Source: Orientallactaga sibirica
Lineage: Eukaryota; Chordata; Mammalia; Rodentia; Dipodidae
Reading direction: 5' to 3'
Assembly (NCBI GenBank): GCA_036365145.1
Contig: JAEOAD010000001.1
Location: 104,216,001 to 104,280,000, forward strand
DNA length: 64,000 nucleotides
Position numbers and translations under genes: made by a program. Below are positions 10,871-22,478 of the stretch, piece after piece; the first letter of the stretch is position 1; each line of letters begins with the position of its first letter. The notes under the pieces were generated by a model. The model did not search any database and was not told the DNA's origin. It was given only the letters and a program-made list of their open reading frames with translations.

Positions 10871-12914
10871 AGTTCTCTCTCCCTCAAGGAAGAGTACAGT
10901 TTATTTGGACTTTGTTCTTGGCTTGCCTACTTTTAGTTTGAGGGGTGGGGTATTTTTTTTTTTTTGCTTGAATCTGAGATATAACAGACCAGTAGAAGAA
11001 AGTGTTAAGATGTGATGAGGGTGGTTCTCATGGTTTCAGACGCTCTTCCAAGCCCATTTGGGACTTCCCAGGGACTGACTCCTTCTTTGTCTGTCTGTTT
11101 CTCCTTCACTCACACATACATGCACAGCACCAGGAAACCAGATCAGCTTGGGTTTCCCCACGACCAGGGATACCAGCTCAAGCACTCCAGTTGCATGGTC
11201 AGTAGAGATGGCATCTGGGACAAAGGCAAGGAAATGGAGTCAAAGAAAGCCAGGGGTACATGTCCAAGCCTGCTTCTCAAGTTCATAGTCATTGTCATCC
11301 GCTGTCCTGAGCTACTGTGTGCTTGGTTACCCCTCATCCTGGCATTGGTCAGAGGACTATCTTAATGAGATGAGAAGGACTTGAAGGGAGCTCCAACTCC
11401 TCCTCTCTCAACTCTTCTCAAGCAGTTTATAATCTGCCTCTGCACGTGGTCCCATGTGGTCTCGAGACAGCCTTGCTGTTGGAATGTTTTCTCATCTCTA
11501 AAAGACAAGGCTTGGGCAAAAACATCTGGATTAATGCCAGTTTTAACATCCCGTGAATGACTTCAGTGTTCTCGGACGTATAGGTCGAAATTTCTCTGCC
11601 TCTGGACAGGAGGACACACCACTCTTGTGACTACAACATTTAGTATCTAGAAAGTTCTCAAATAACGGAGAAATTAACTAGCCCCTTCATCAAATAGTTC
11701 TAGCAATACATGCAGGTATACACATATGCACCTTGCCTCTGAGATTCGGTTTTATATGTAAAATATGTATACTTTTGAAGCTCTTAATTCCTCTTTCTAT
11801 ATATCTGAAATTCTTCAGTCAGTCACAACAGCCAACACTAAGACAGCAAGGCACATGCAATCCTGTTGTAACTCAGTAGTGCTCATAGCAACCTGATGAG
11901 GAAGACATTCCAGAATGCACCCTGGACAGTGAGAGACTTGCCCTGAACTGGTTTAATCTCCCTGTTGAATGTTTGTTTTTCTAGAAAAGGCAGGCAGGGA
12001 GTACAGGGGAAGGCTGCATCCTTGCAACGATTTCCCACACTGTCCCCCACCCCTGCACCTACCCCTAACAGTCTCCTCCAAATGGCACCAAGCTGCCACC
12101 CCCTTGCTCCAAGGGACTGCAGAAGTCCCTTCCTCTGAATCAACATGTCTTCTGGACACAAATAATTCAGCTACAAAGGTTGAGACTAGTGATCAGGTGA
12201 ATTCAATCAGAGAGGCAGACCCCACGGACCAGGTGGAAAAAAATAGACCCAGTTCATGGTTGAGATCAGATGCAGAGGTTGGAAGGGACAAACGTAATAG
12301 AACGGCCACTGAAAATCTCCATTTACTTCCCAAACAATGGCTCCTTCCATTCCTTTTTTATAAGGTTATTAAATATTTTATCTGTTTCCACTGCATTGAA
12401 TCCTTTTCATCTCATCTGTTCCATCTTCCAAACTTGCCGCAGGAGAAAAGTGCACCCTAGTTTTTCTTAGAATGAATAATTCCTCCCCATCCAGGTGACT
12501 CATTGTTGTTGCTGTTAGAAGTATTCCTTAAGTGTCTCATTATTTGAAACCTGGCTTCAGAGAATTCTAGAGCCCATCTACTGTCATCTGCAACCTTCTG
12601 ACAATCTCGGATTGAATTAAGTGTATATGCATGTGTGCATGAATGAATATGCATATGTGTGCATGTGTACCTCTACATTGGTTAAAATGACAGTTATATT
12701 TTCCAGACAGAAAATAAAGACTCCATCTAAGGAGGCTTTTGTCCAATTCCCCTCCTATTTTCTCAAGAACACTTCTTTGTTCCACATATCCCATTTGGAC
12801 CAATTCTTTTGTGTGTATGTTTGTGTGGAATGCATGTCCATATGGTATGGGTTCACGTGTGTGTCAATGTGGATGTCGATGTTGGGATGGCTTCCTTGCT
12901 CATTTTCTACCTTA
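10871..12914. other. Gene-free stretch
   Basis: No repeat I can name. It contains an open frame of 163 codons (11,969-12,460, plus strand), the longest open frame here outside recognised repeats and the provirus. Its translation shows no domain, no compositional pattern of a real protein and no upstream promoter that I can see, so I do not call it a gene. Confidence 0.4.
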
Positions 12915-13135
12915 TTTTTTGAGAAAGGGTCCCTCACTGAAGCTGGAGCTCAACAATTCAGTTAGACTGGCTAACCAGCAAGCCTTGAGAGAGCTTCCCA
13001 TCTCCACCTGAGTTCCAGCGCTGGCATTACAGGCTCGTGCTGCACACCTGACTTTCACATGCATGCCAAGGATCTGAACTCAGGTCTCCTGTTTGCATGT
13101 CAAGCACTTTCCCAGTTGAGCTATCTCCCACCACC
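12915..13135 (-). repeat. B4-type SINE
   Basis: 'tttgagaaagggtccctcac', 'ccagcgctggcattacaggc' and 'gttgagctatctcccaccac' in reverse give the B1-like and ID-like halves of a B4. Confidence 0.75.
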
Positions 13136-13234
13136 ATTAGACCACTTCTCACATAGGCATGTATGTTTGCATGTCCATTCTTGCTCCAGCTACCACTTGT
13201 AGTATCCAAGGCTATTTCCAAAACACATCTTTGA

Positions 13235-13395
13235 GTATCTTTTTTTTTTTTTTTTTTTTTGAGGTAGGGTCTCACTCTAGCTCAGGCTGACCTAGAATTC
13301 ACTATGTAGTCTCAGGGTGGCCTTGAACTCAACACAATCCTCCTACCTCTGCCTCCCGAGTGCTAGGATTAAAGGAGTGCGCCACCACGCCCGGC
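13235..13395 (-). repeat. B1 SINE with 18-bp target duplication
   Basis: Reverse B1 with a long T tract. Both flanks carry 'tccaaaacacatctttga' (13,217-13,234 and 13,396-13,413), a perfect duplication and so a recent insertion. Confidence 0.97.
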
Positions 13396-13413
13396 TCCAA
13401 AACACATCTTTGA

Positions 13414-13502
13414 ATTCTTCAGTCCTAGCATATTTCTTGGCACCTAGAAGGTGCTCAATAAATGTCATCTGAATGAATGAATGAATGAATGAATGAATGA
13501 AT
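13414..13502 (+). repeat. Ancient L2/MIR-type 3' end with (AATG)n
   Basis: 'cacctagaaggtgctcaata' followed by 'aatg' repeats is the classic 3' terminus of L2/MIR-class elements. The AATG tract spans 13,471-13,502. The preceding B1 interrupts it. Confidence 0.6.
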
Positions 13503-14463
13503 GGTCTATTCTGTACATTATCCTGGAAAGACAAGTCTTTCCACTGCATATATGTGAACATGTCACCAATCAACTGGCCAGGGTTCTTCTGCTCTTCTGG
13601 GTAGAAACGACAGGTAGGCAGGAAGAAACTCTTCAAGTGTCAGTCTAGATCAGCTCTTGCTTCTATCGTAATTTGTGAGCAATGGACATGGCAGGTGGGA
13701 GGTGGAGCAGCATCAGGTGGCACCCTTTAGTGTCACAGTCCTCACGCAGACCTTGGACGTGGGGTGCGTGAGTCCCCCAAGTGTTACTGCTCTTACATGA
13801 GCCTTGGACGTTGGGATTCCTCAGCTCTTGGCATCAGCTATTGCTACACTTCTCACCCTGGGGTCGGAGACCTTTGGCTCTGAGGATTCCACAGCTCTTT
13901 GGAACTCTTCTGGAAATCGGAGCCTGCGGTTTCTCTTTCCTGGGTCCTTAGCGCTTTTGACCCTTCTTTAGCCTCCTCTCTCCATCCTTTCTTGTCATCT
14001 CTGTCTACTTCTGCTGCCCTTATTCTTCCTGTCCTGACCACTATTGAGTAGCTTAGTTGATCTTCAGCTGTCAAAGAGCTGGGCATTTCAGCCCCTTCCA
14101 CAATTCAGCCACCGCCTGGACGGTTCAGACCAACCACTTCCTGGGTTGCTCGCTTCCACTAGGACTTCTACAGATGAGGTTCCCACTGGCACCACTGCCC
14201 GTGTCACAGCTGTCACCTTTCTGTCTCTGTTGCTGCTTTTTCTGTGTCATCAGCTCATTCCACACTACTGAAAGTAGGCAAAAAAAAGAAGAAGAAGAAC
14301 AAGACCACTGGAAAGCAGCCTTCTGAGGGCCTCATGCTGTGACACAGAGAAGGAAGTACAGGACATGTCTTCAGTCAACTTCCTGAGTGAGCCTGAGCAG
14401 CCTGCTTATATTGCCCAAGAGACCAACACTTGTTTTAGACCAGACATGATCATTTATTTGGGA
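13503..14463. other. Unassigned sequence
   Basis: About 1 kb with moderately high GC and several CpGs at 13,690-13,930. No gene or named repeat. With the minisatellite after it, it may be part of an LTR element I cannot identify. Confidence 0.35.
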
Positions 14464-14668
14464 CAATCATAGCTGTGCTTCTTAACACCCATCATAGTCA
14501 TTGAGTTTTCTGTTTTAGTTCAATAATGGTCTTGTCTCTAAGCACCAATCACAATCATTGAGGCTTGTGTTAAGACCAATCACAGCCTTATTTCTTAGCA
14601 CCAATCACAGTAATTAGGGCTTGTGGATTGAGGCAATCATAGTCTTGCCTCCTAGCATCATTCACAGG
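14464..14668. repeat. Cryptic minisatellite, ~57-bp unit, 3.6 copies
   Basis: Units start at 14,464, 14,521, 14,577 and 14,634, each with 'caatcat/caatcac' and an inner 'agcaccaatcaca'. Unit lengths are 57, 56, 57 and a partial 35. Copies are diverged but in register. CCAAT-like motifs occur up to twice per unit, which would suit an LTR enhancer or promoter array. Confidence 0.8.
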
Positions 14669-15289
14669 TCCTTCCACTAGACCACTAAGGGAAATGCTCC
14701 ACTTTTGGCCACAGTGGGAATGGCTTCTCACAGCAGAAGGTCTGGTACATGCTTTATAGTAGCCCTTGGTGGGACTGTGCCTTCAGGGTGCAGGGCCATC
14801 CGCTGCCAGGTTTGCTTTCAAGGCATCCGTGGAACGTCAAGGTGGTTGCCATAAGGGTAGTCTGGTTGGCTGTTCCATGGACAGTTCTTTTGCTTAAAAC
14901 AGTCAAGGGCAGCAAGGAAAGAATCTAACAACTGCCGATTAGTGAGTCACGTGCCTTCATCCCCGACTTCTTTGCAAATAAACAGGCTAATGAACATCAG
15001 GAATCCTTACAAATAGAAACGTAAACAACTTACTGTTAACACAAGAGACTTAACCTGATTTTAAAAACAGTTTAATATTCCCTATCACCTTCTCAGTGCC
15101 CCATGGAAAAGTAGGTTCCCCTTTATCTGTCTCAGTTTCTGCTGGCCACGATGACAGACACTATGTGCTAAGTTCCATATCTCTCAGATTTAGGAAGCTT
15201 TCTTTTCCTTATTAGATGATGTTTCCTTGTGCAATGTCTGCATTTTTCTTCATGATTATCAACATTTTATTAATTTATTAATTAATTAA
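14669..15289. other. Unassigned sequence
   Basis: No gene or RNA recognised and no repeat I can name. Confidence 0.35.
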
Positions 15290-15430
15290 TTTTTGTTTGT
15301 TTTTTGAGGTAGGGTCTCACTTTAGCCCAAGCTGAAGTGGAAGTCACTATGTACTCTCAAGGTGGCCTCAAACTCATAGCAATTCTTCTACCTCTGCCTC
15401 CCAAGTGCTGGGATTAAAGGCACACCCGGC
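15290..15430 (-). repeat. B1 SINE
   Basis: Reverse B1: 'ttttgaggtagggtctcact' to 'cacacccggc'. The first ~10 bases of the element are shortened. Confidence 0.9.
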
Positions 15431-15612
15431 TCCATCATTTTAATTTTGATAGAGCACTTGTCCTACTGATAGATGAAGTTACCATCTGCCTGAGAGTGCA
15501 GTTTTAGAAACGACACAGGCTATGCCAGGTCTGCCTCAAACCGGGCTGTGATTCACATAACCACTTTCCACCACAAGTGTTCCAGAAGACTGCTATGATA
15601 ATATTTGGATAG

Positions 15613-16002
15613 TGTGGTAGTTTGAATATATGTCCCCCAATATATTCAGCGTTTTATTAGTTTATAGTTTGCATCTGCAATCACCTTGCTAGAGGCAATG
15701 TCACTGGGGGCCAGTTTTAAGGTGTGGTGATGGTTTGAGATTCCATTGTAAAGATATGCAAAGTGTGCCGAATAGGAGTTCCTGAAGTGTGCTATGGCTT
15801 TTGGGGCTGTAGTTTTGCTCAGTGTGCTATGTGCCTGGTTGGCTTTTTCTCTCTCTGCTTGGCCCTGTGAAGGCAGGCCAGCTTCTTCTGCCATTATTGG
15901 AACTTCCCCTGGATCTGTAAGCTTCAAGAAATAATATCCCTTTCTCCATAACTGTGCCTGATCTGGAAGTTCATCTCAGCGAACCTGAAGCTGTCTGCTA
16001 CA
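15613..16002 (+). mobile_element. Solo MaLR-type LTR with 5-bp target duplication
   Basis: Begins 'tgtggtagtttgaatatatg' and ends '...gtctgctaca', TG to CA, 390 bp. It is flanked by 'gatag' at 15,608-15,612 and 16,003-16,007. A 5-bp duplication fits the ERVL/MaLR class. It contains no coding sequence. The intervening provirus-like part was lost by LTR-LTR recombination (inference). Confidence 0.85.
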
Positions 16003-16390
16003 GATAGTTAATGTCAGAAGTCACTTGCATGAAAGAGTTTTTCCTGCTTAACTTTGTGAAGTGGATGTATTTGACCTACAGATCTTTGAGAAGCACCATA
16101 AATAAATGGCCATCCAAATGAGTTCTGTGTGGGATTCAACCCTGACTTGGAGATGACCCTGACCCAGGAACACTTGATCAGATCACAGGTCCCAAATTAT
16201 GACTTGTAAAACAGTTCTCTGAATGTGAGGCTCCTGCCTGCAGAAGCAGAGTTTGTGCACATCCTTGTTCCAAATCACTCCTAACACCCAACGGGAACAA
16301 TCTCTGCTACACTGAGTTCAAAGACATCAAGGTTTTTGTTGTTCTACCTGCCATTTGTAATGAACAAGATTTCCATTCTTTGTTATCCAG

Positions 16391-16726
16391 TGTGGTGGTT
16401 TGATTCAGCGTCCCCAATAAACTTACATGTTCCCAGCTGATGGCAATTTGGGAACTGAATCCTCCTGGAGGCAATATATTATTGGGACAGGCTTATGGGT
16501 GTTATAGCCAGGTTCCTCTTGTCAGTGTTTGGCACACTGTCCTGTTGCTGTTGTCCACCTGATGTTGGCCAGGAGGTAATGGCCACCCTCTGCTCATGCC
16601 ATCATTCCCCCCCCCATCATCATGGAGCTTCCCCTCTAGTCTGTAAGCCAAAATAAACCCTTTTTTTCCTCACAAGCTCCTCTTGGCTGGGTGTTTTCTG
16701 CCAGCAATGCCAACCTGTCTGCAACA
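16391..16726 (+). repeat. 5' LTR of the MaLR element
   Basis: 336 bp, 'tgtggtggtttgattcagcg' to 'ctgtctgcaaca'. It has 'aataaa' inside 'gccaaaataaaccc', a plausible polyadenylation signal. Confidence 0.85.
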
Positions 16727-17839
16727 GTAAAATTGGCATCAAGAGTGACATCACTGCTGCTAGAAACCTGACAGGATTTGGCCATTTGGAACTGCTTTGC
16801 AGGACGAATTTGAAACATTGGCCTAAGAGCCACCTTCCAGTGTTGTAAGTACAGTTTGATGGACTATTCTGGTCAGAGTTGAAAGACCTGAATGCAATCA
16901 GAACTAGGGCCTGTGAGGTTTGGCTTGTGAGAGTGAGAAAGAACTTTGCTTGGACTGGGCTAGAGGTAGTTTGTGTGTGAGACTTGCTGTTATGCCCGTG
17001 TCCTGAGAACTTGTACAGGGTTGCTTTGCATAGAAATGGACTGGTGTCACCAGAGGGATAAAATGAAATTTTTGGGTGAAATTGCTGCCTGTTCAGCTGC
17101 AATTGTACGAGAGGTTACAGCTTTTGAGATTGGGCCAGCTGACCTGCATTGTGACAACAGGAAGAATGCAGACTCTTTTGAAGGGGCCTGAGTGCTCAAG
17201 GAGTGTCCTGTTCTACAAAGTCTGCTTTATTCCCCCCTGGATTAACAAGTTGGAAGTCCACTTGGTGATATGGAGTATAAAAAATGGAGGAAAGAGAGGG
17301 TCATTGAATTTGCAACATGGTTTTGTATTTTGGAAACAGCCATGGGCACTGTGAATCAGGCTTGTTGAATTACCTGCATGGAGACCCAGTGGAGCCATGA
17401 GGATGAACCATGGGTTGCAGTGGAGACCCAGCGGAGATGCCAGGACTATGGGATGGATGCCAAGGAGAGTTTTCCAGGCCTGTGAGTAGCCTAACTGGAG
17501 GGGAGGAATTGGAACTCCAGAGACTTGTCACTGTCATTGATTAGAGTTACTGGAGTTGGAGCTACAGAGTTTGACATTTGCCCTGTTTAAATCTTCTATT
17601 GGTTGAATTTTTTTTTTTTTTTTTTTTTTGCTATGCGCTGCCCAATCACATCTTTTGCAGTGTGAATGTTTATTCTGTACCATTGTGTTTTTTTTTTAGA
17701 TTTGGGGGGAGGGATTATGGCTCAAATTAAAGACTTTGGACTATGGCGATGTTTGAACATCATAATAACTATGGGGACTTTTAATGCATTGGATTTTACA
17801 TCATATATGGTTATCAGTTTATGGAGGCCAGAGGCAGAA

Positions 17840-18265
17840 TGCCGTGGTTTGATTCAGGTGTCCCCCATATACTTATGTGTTCTGAATGTTTAGGTCTCCA
17901 GCTGATGGTAATTTGGGAATTGAATCCTCCTGGAGGCAGTGTCTTATTGGGGGAGGGCTTATGGGTATTGTAGCCAGTTTCCCCTTGCCAGTGTTTGGCA
18001 CACTCTCCTGTAGCTGTTGTCCACCTGATGTTGGCCAAGAGGTGATGTCCAGCCTCTGTTCATGCCATTGTTTTCCCTGCAATCAAGGAGCTTCCCCTCG
18101 AGTCTGTAAACAAAACAGGTGAAAAGACCCTGGCGCGCCCATTCTCTCTCTGTCTCTTCCTCTCTCTCTCAAATTAAAAAATAAAAATAAGTAAATAAAC
18201 CCTTTTTCCCACAAGCTGCTCTTGGTCAGGTGTGTTCTGGCAGCAATGCAAACCTGACTGCAAAA
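17840..18265 (+). repeat. 3' LTR of the MaLR element, with a B2 fragment inside
   Basis: Matches the 5' LTR across its length, except that about 75 bp of B2 3' end (18,125-18,198, 'ccctggcgcgcccattctct') sits just before 'aaataaaccc'. The terminal CA has become AA. Confidence 0.85.
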
Positions 18266-18270
18266 TCTAG

Positions 18271-19321
18271 GACACCTTCTGGCTTTGCATCCTTAAGTTG
18301 AGACAAATCTCACCAAAATAATATTCAGCCAAGGTCCTACCTGAGCTCATTAGAAGTAGAGAGCAAAGGTGCCAAAGGGATCCCTCCTGTATACTGTCTG
18401 TTGATTACGTATCCCTTCCTCCACACTGTTTTTATTCATTTCCACATTTCCCCATATTTTTCCCGATTGTTTCCCAGAGTTCCTTTATCTGCCCCCAGAG
18501 TTTGAAATCACATCTCCCTGATGTACACAACTATCTCAACCTCTGATGTATACAGCAAATCATACCGTACTCTGTGCAAAATGGTATATGCCTGCCTCCT
18601 CAAATACTGCATGGCATTTTCCTGGCATTGGAAAAAAAATCTCAATTTGAAGCAAATGCTGTCCCCCCAAATTAGAGGGATTTTTCTTCATAAAACTCAT
18701 CCTTACTCTCTTCTAATACAAGTTCCATGCCCAGCTCAAGGCCTAGCTCTGCTTTCAAGGGCAGCCTCATGTGGGCCAAGTTCTTTGATGTTATAGCTCT
18801 TGTGTTGTCCGAGTAGGTGCTCTCCACACGGAGTGAAGCCTCTCCCACTACAGATGGGCATCATATGTTCACTGTGCTGACTATATAAAACAGATCCTGT
18901 GTGTTTTAATGAGTTCACACACCCAATTCTGCAAATACCCAGCTAGATAAACATCATTTCCAGTTTATAGATGAAAAACAAAGGCTTTCATATCCTCCCT
19001 ATCCCACAAAGTCCTGTAGGTAGCTAGGGACAGAACCAAGAATTCAATCCAGATTCTACAACCCGAGTGTCACTTTTCTCTCCACTGCCCCCTGGCTGAG
19101 GCTTCATACCGCAGCCTTCCTGCAGCCCATGGTTAGTTCCAGGTGCTGTAGCACTACCTATCTGGTAGCAGATAGAATGACAAGAAACTAGGAAGACAGG
19201 TCGCTTCTGGCAGGCATCATGTCCCTTTCAATCACCAAATTTTGTGAATAAAGTCATCCATCAAAAGCCAATAGGCGTTGTCCCAGGCACTAGGCATCTA
19301 TCAAAGAGAAAAGTAAATTCT
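18271..19321. other. Gene-free stretch containing a MIR
   Basis: Mostly unassigned. Part of it (18,925-19,095) is a MIR: 'tttccagtttatagatgaaa' then 'gacagaaccaagaattcaat'. No gene seen. Confidence 0.45.
18925..19095 (+). repeat. MIR SINE, ancient
   Basis: MIR core pattern: a 'cagtttatagatgaaaaac' segment, a 'gctagggacagaaccaagaa' segment and 'ttcaatccagattct' in the right order. Heavily diverged. Confidence 0.55.
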
Positions 19322-19537
19322 GGGCTGGAGGGATGACTTAGCAGTTAAGGCATTTACCTGCAAAGCCAGAGGACCCAGGTTGGATTCCCCAGGACCCATG
19401 TTAGCCAGATGCACAAGGGGGCGCACGTGTCTGGAGTTCATTTGCAGTGGCTGGAGGCCCTGGCTCAGACATTCTCTGTCTCTCTCTCTCTCTCTCTTTC
19501 TCTATCTCTCCTTTCTCTGTCAAATAAAAAAAAAAAA
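19322..19537 (+). repeat. B2-type SINE
   Basis: 'gggctggagggatgacttag' head, 'ggttggattccccaggaccc' B box, CT block and A tail. A B1 follows immediately in its tail. Confidence 0.93.
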
Positions 19538-19667
19538 GCTAGGCATGATGGCACACGCTTTTAATCCCAGCACTAGGGAGGCAGAGGATCACCATGAATT
19601 CAAGACCACCCTGAGACTACATAGTGAATTCCAGGTCAGCCTGGACTAGAGTGAAACCCTACCTCAA

Positions 19668-19703
<36 letters not shown>
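19538..19703 (+). repeat. B1 SINE with (AAAT)n tail
   Basis: B1 body starting 'gctaggcatgatggcacacg', inserted into the A tail of the preceding B2. It ends in about ten 'aaat' units. Confidence 0.93.
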
Positions 19704-21845
19704 AAATTAATTCCTTCCTGAATGGAACTTCTAGAAGATTCCAGGAAGCAAGTATGAAATCAGGCCCCTGTATTGATAAACCTAGTGGAAGGGAAGGTTT
19801 ATAATGTAAGGACTAAAGCACATACTGGTAATAGTTTACTTGTTTATTATATACTAATTCATATAATGAACTCTATGTGCTCAACGCTGTTAAAAGCGCT
19901 TGACAAATACTATTTTCTTTAATTACCCAATACTTTCTTATCCTATTAGGTGGCCACCATTGCTATCTTCACTTCAGAAAGATGAAACTAAAGGACAGAA
20001 AGGTTGAGGAACTCGCCTCAAAGAGCACAGCTCTAAAGGAGGGGCTTGTGGGTTCCTAACCCAGTGTTTCCTGCAGAGATGTGGGGCCAACAGGAAAACC
20101 CCTGCCCAACATGGCTTCAGCTTGGCCTCACTGAGACTGCCCTGATCACTCCAGTGTCAAAGGCCCTTTGGGTCATTGGATGCCCCAATCACAGTAATGT
20201 TGCACTGTATCCAAGAGTCCATCTTATCAATCTCGGGTGCTAGGTCAAGCAAACTCCAAGCCCGTACCCACTCCCTGAGGGGGAGACGAGCTTTACCTTG
20301 TGAGACGTCGGAGGCACAGCCAGCTATCGTCCCCGCCCACGCTCTCAGCCAGCCACATGTACACCTTTCTCTTCTCCTTGTCTTGGCTTCCCTTATGAGA
20401 TGCATGGTCATGGAGTAGATTCTGGGTAATGACACAACTCACAAGGTAACTTTCTGCTATTAATATGAAGGAAATCTGACCTTTGCCTCCTCTTTCCCTT
20501 TTCCTAGGACTGAAATGTGAACATAGTTGCTGGCATCGCTGACCTTGCACATGAAGTCAGGTTTGACAGAGGACCAAGATAGAAATAGAGGGAGCCTTTT
20601 ACCAATGTTTAAAGTCCCCATGCCAATCCTATCTAGAGGTGCTCAAACGCTGGGTCCAGGTCCCACGTTTATGCAAAGTGGCCAAGGGTGCAATTTGACC
20701 ACAACACATTTGAACAACCTCTCTCTCTCCAAAAATTGTAATGAAAATGAGCCAGTACAACTGAGCATAATTCCCAGGAAAGTTTTAAGCTCATTCTGAA
20801 CATTACCTAGGAATTGTCTATATTATATAGCCTAACCTTGGCCTTGAAGCATCAGACTCCTCCTTTGTGAGATACTGAGCAGCTATGCATCTGCCTTAGT
20901 GTGCAATGAAAACGTTAAAGTCACTGCTGATGGGGTCCTTGTCCCAAATTTTCTCCTATCAAATAATGCACCATGAGAATCAGCATCTTGCAGCCCTTTT
21001 AGCTCCACATAAAGTTATTTCCTCTGATGATCAACATGTAGGCATAAAGAAAATTATCTGATGATGCAAAAACAATGATTCACCGCATTAAATCAATTTT
21101 CCCACCAGAAAGCAGGCCACAGCCATTAGTCAGGGACTCAGTTTTGCTGGGCCTCAGTTACTAAGCGTGAATGGCTGAGGTCAGTGAAATGGATTCAAGG
21201 ACATAATCCTGCAAAAAGCCCACCAATGTATAGAACCAAAATCTGAGTCACTCTTGGCCTGGTTGGAACAGGAAATAAGGGTGAACAAGCACCAGGAGTG
21301 ACTGGATACTAAAGGCAAAGATCACAGACGAATCTCATACCAGTCCCCAACGCAAAAGGAAACCTCTCCAGCAGCACCAACTTAACTTTCCACGTTTTCC
21401 TCATCTATTACACTCCGCCCCCTTGCCCTCCCCTCGCACCTCTCTCAATGTCTCCATCTTTTCCAAGGGCACTTCCCCAAAGCTGGCATTGCCCATGAAT
21501 GCTAATACCAATAAACCTTTCCAAGTCTACCACCTCTCCTCTGATGCCAAGTTCCCTAGTTCCCCTCACCAGCCACACCCAGATTCTACACAGTCACTTA
21601 TGCCATCTTCCCGAGGCCACTCATCCATCACGGAACATCCCATGAGGCACTGAGCTTGGTGAGTGTGGCTCACCCACCTATACCAGCACAACACATGGCC
21701 AGTGTCTTTGGCTGAGTTAGCTTGACCCTCCTCTCACCTTGGAACCCATGGCCAAAGAGACACCTGATGGCAGGATGTGGAACTATCTCTCTGCCCGTTG
21801 GTTTGCGACCCAGGAAAAGGACACTGCTCCAGCTGCTGTGGAAGT
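19704..21845. other. Gene-free stretch, includes a MIR
   Basis: A MIR-like segment lies at 19,840-20,078. The rest (20.1-21.8 kb) is repeat-poor and unassigned. No ORF has convincing coding character. Confidence 0.45.
19840..20078 (+). repeat. MIR SINE, ancient
   Basis: 'caacgctgttaaaagcgctt', 'gatgaaactaaaggacagaa' and 'aactcgcctcaaagagcaca' follow the MIR order. Confidence 0.55.
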
Positions 21846-21850
21846 CAGGC

Positions 21851-22185
21851 TGTTGCAGTTACATTTGTGTTGCTTGTACAAAGCACCTGGCCAAAAGCAG
21901 CTGGTGGGAAGTTGTTATTTTGGCTTACAGTCTTGAAGGGAAGCTTCATGATGGCAGGGGAAAGCATGGCATGAGCAGAGGCTGGACGTCACCTCTGTCA
22001 TGGGAGGTGGCTAAGAGCAACAAGAGAGTGAGCCAAACTAACTTTGGCAAGCTAAGAAACCTCAAGGTCCACCTGCAGAAAAATGCCTTCTCTTGTAAGG
22101 CTCCAACTCCCAAATTACCACCAGCTGGAGACCAGGCATTCAGAACACATGAGCTTATGGGCGACAGCTAATTCAAGCCACTACA
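21851..22185 (-). mobile_element. Solo ORR1-like LTR with 5-bp target duplication
   Basis: Reverse complement of the LTRs at 16.4 and 52.4 kb; for example 'gttattttggcttacagtct' mirrors 'gtaagccaaaataaaccc'. It is 335 bp, flanked by 'caggc' at 21,846-21,850 and 22,186-22,190. An apparent 149-codon ORF across it is chance. Confidence 0.9.
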
Positions 22186-22196
22186 CAGGCTTTCCA

Positions 22197-22478
22197 GGGA
22201 AAGGAAAGGAAAGAAAAGGAAAGGAAAGGAAAGGAAAGGAAAGGAAAGGAAAGGAAAGGAAAGGAAAGGAAAGGAAAGGAAAAGGAAAGGAAAGGAAAGG
22301 AAGGAAAGAAAGGAGAGGAAAGAAGGAGAGAGACAGAAGGAGGGAGGGACAGAAGGAGGGAGGGGGAAGGAAGGAAGGGAGGGAGGGAGGAAAAGAGGGA
22401 GGGGCAAGAGAAGAAGAGAAGAGAAGAGAAGAGAAGAGAAGAGAAGAGAAGAGAAGAGAAGAGAAGAGAAGAGAAAAC
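22197..22478. repeat. 280-bp polypurine tract, (GGAAA)n and (GAGAA)n
   Basis: Almost pure purine on the plus strand. About twenty GGAAA-type pentamers come first, then GGGA/AGGA-rich DNA, then about fifteen AGAGA/GAGAA-type units. It starts immediately after the solo LTR. ORFs here on either strand are artefacts of simple sequence. Confidence 0.97.

Larger units (their letters stand above)
16391..18265 (+). mobile_element. Complete non-autonomous MaLR (ORR1-like) element
   Basis: Two direct LTRs bracket ~1.1 kb of internal DNA: 16,391-16,726 and 17,840-18,265. The second LTR is interrupted by a B2 fragment. The 5' LTR is bounded by TG and CA. The flanks 'tccag' (16,386-16,390) and 'tctag' (18,266-18,270) match at four of five bases. 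A primer-site-like 'tggcatcaagagtgacatc' follows the 5' LTR at 16,734. The internal part has no gag or pol and only random ORFs, as expected for MaLRs mobilised in trans by ERVL (family knowledge). Confidence 0.85.

Noticed and set aside
11969..12460. 163-codon open frame, plus strand
   Set aside because: Longest open frame outside recognised repeats and the provirus, but no domain, signal or biased codon use, and no splice or promoter context that I can see. Treated as chance.
13853..14326. Opposing 82-89-codon ORFs at 13.9-14.3 kb
   Set aside because: No recognisable domain on either strand; GC-richer DNA makes such open frames likely by chance.
16620..17102. 160-codon minus-strand open frame
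   Set aside because: Runs antisense through the LTR and internal part of a MaLR element and shows no gag or pol motif.
21722..22171. 149-codon plus-strand open frame
   Set aside because: Translation of an antisense solo LTR.
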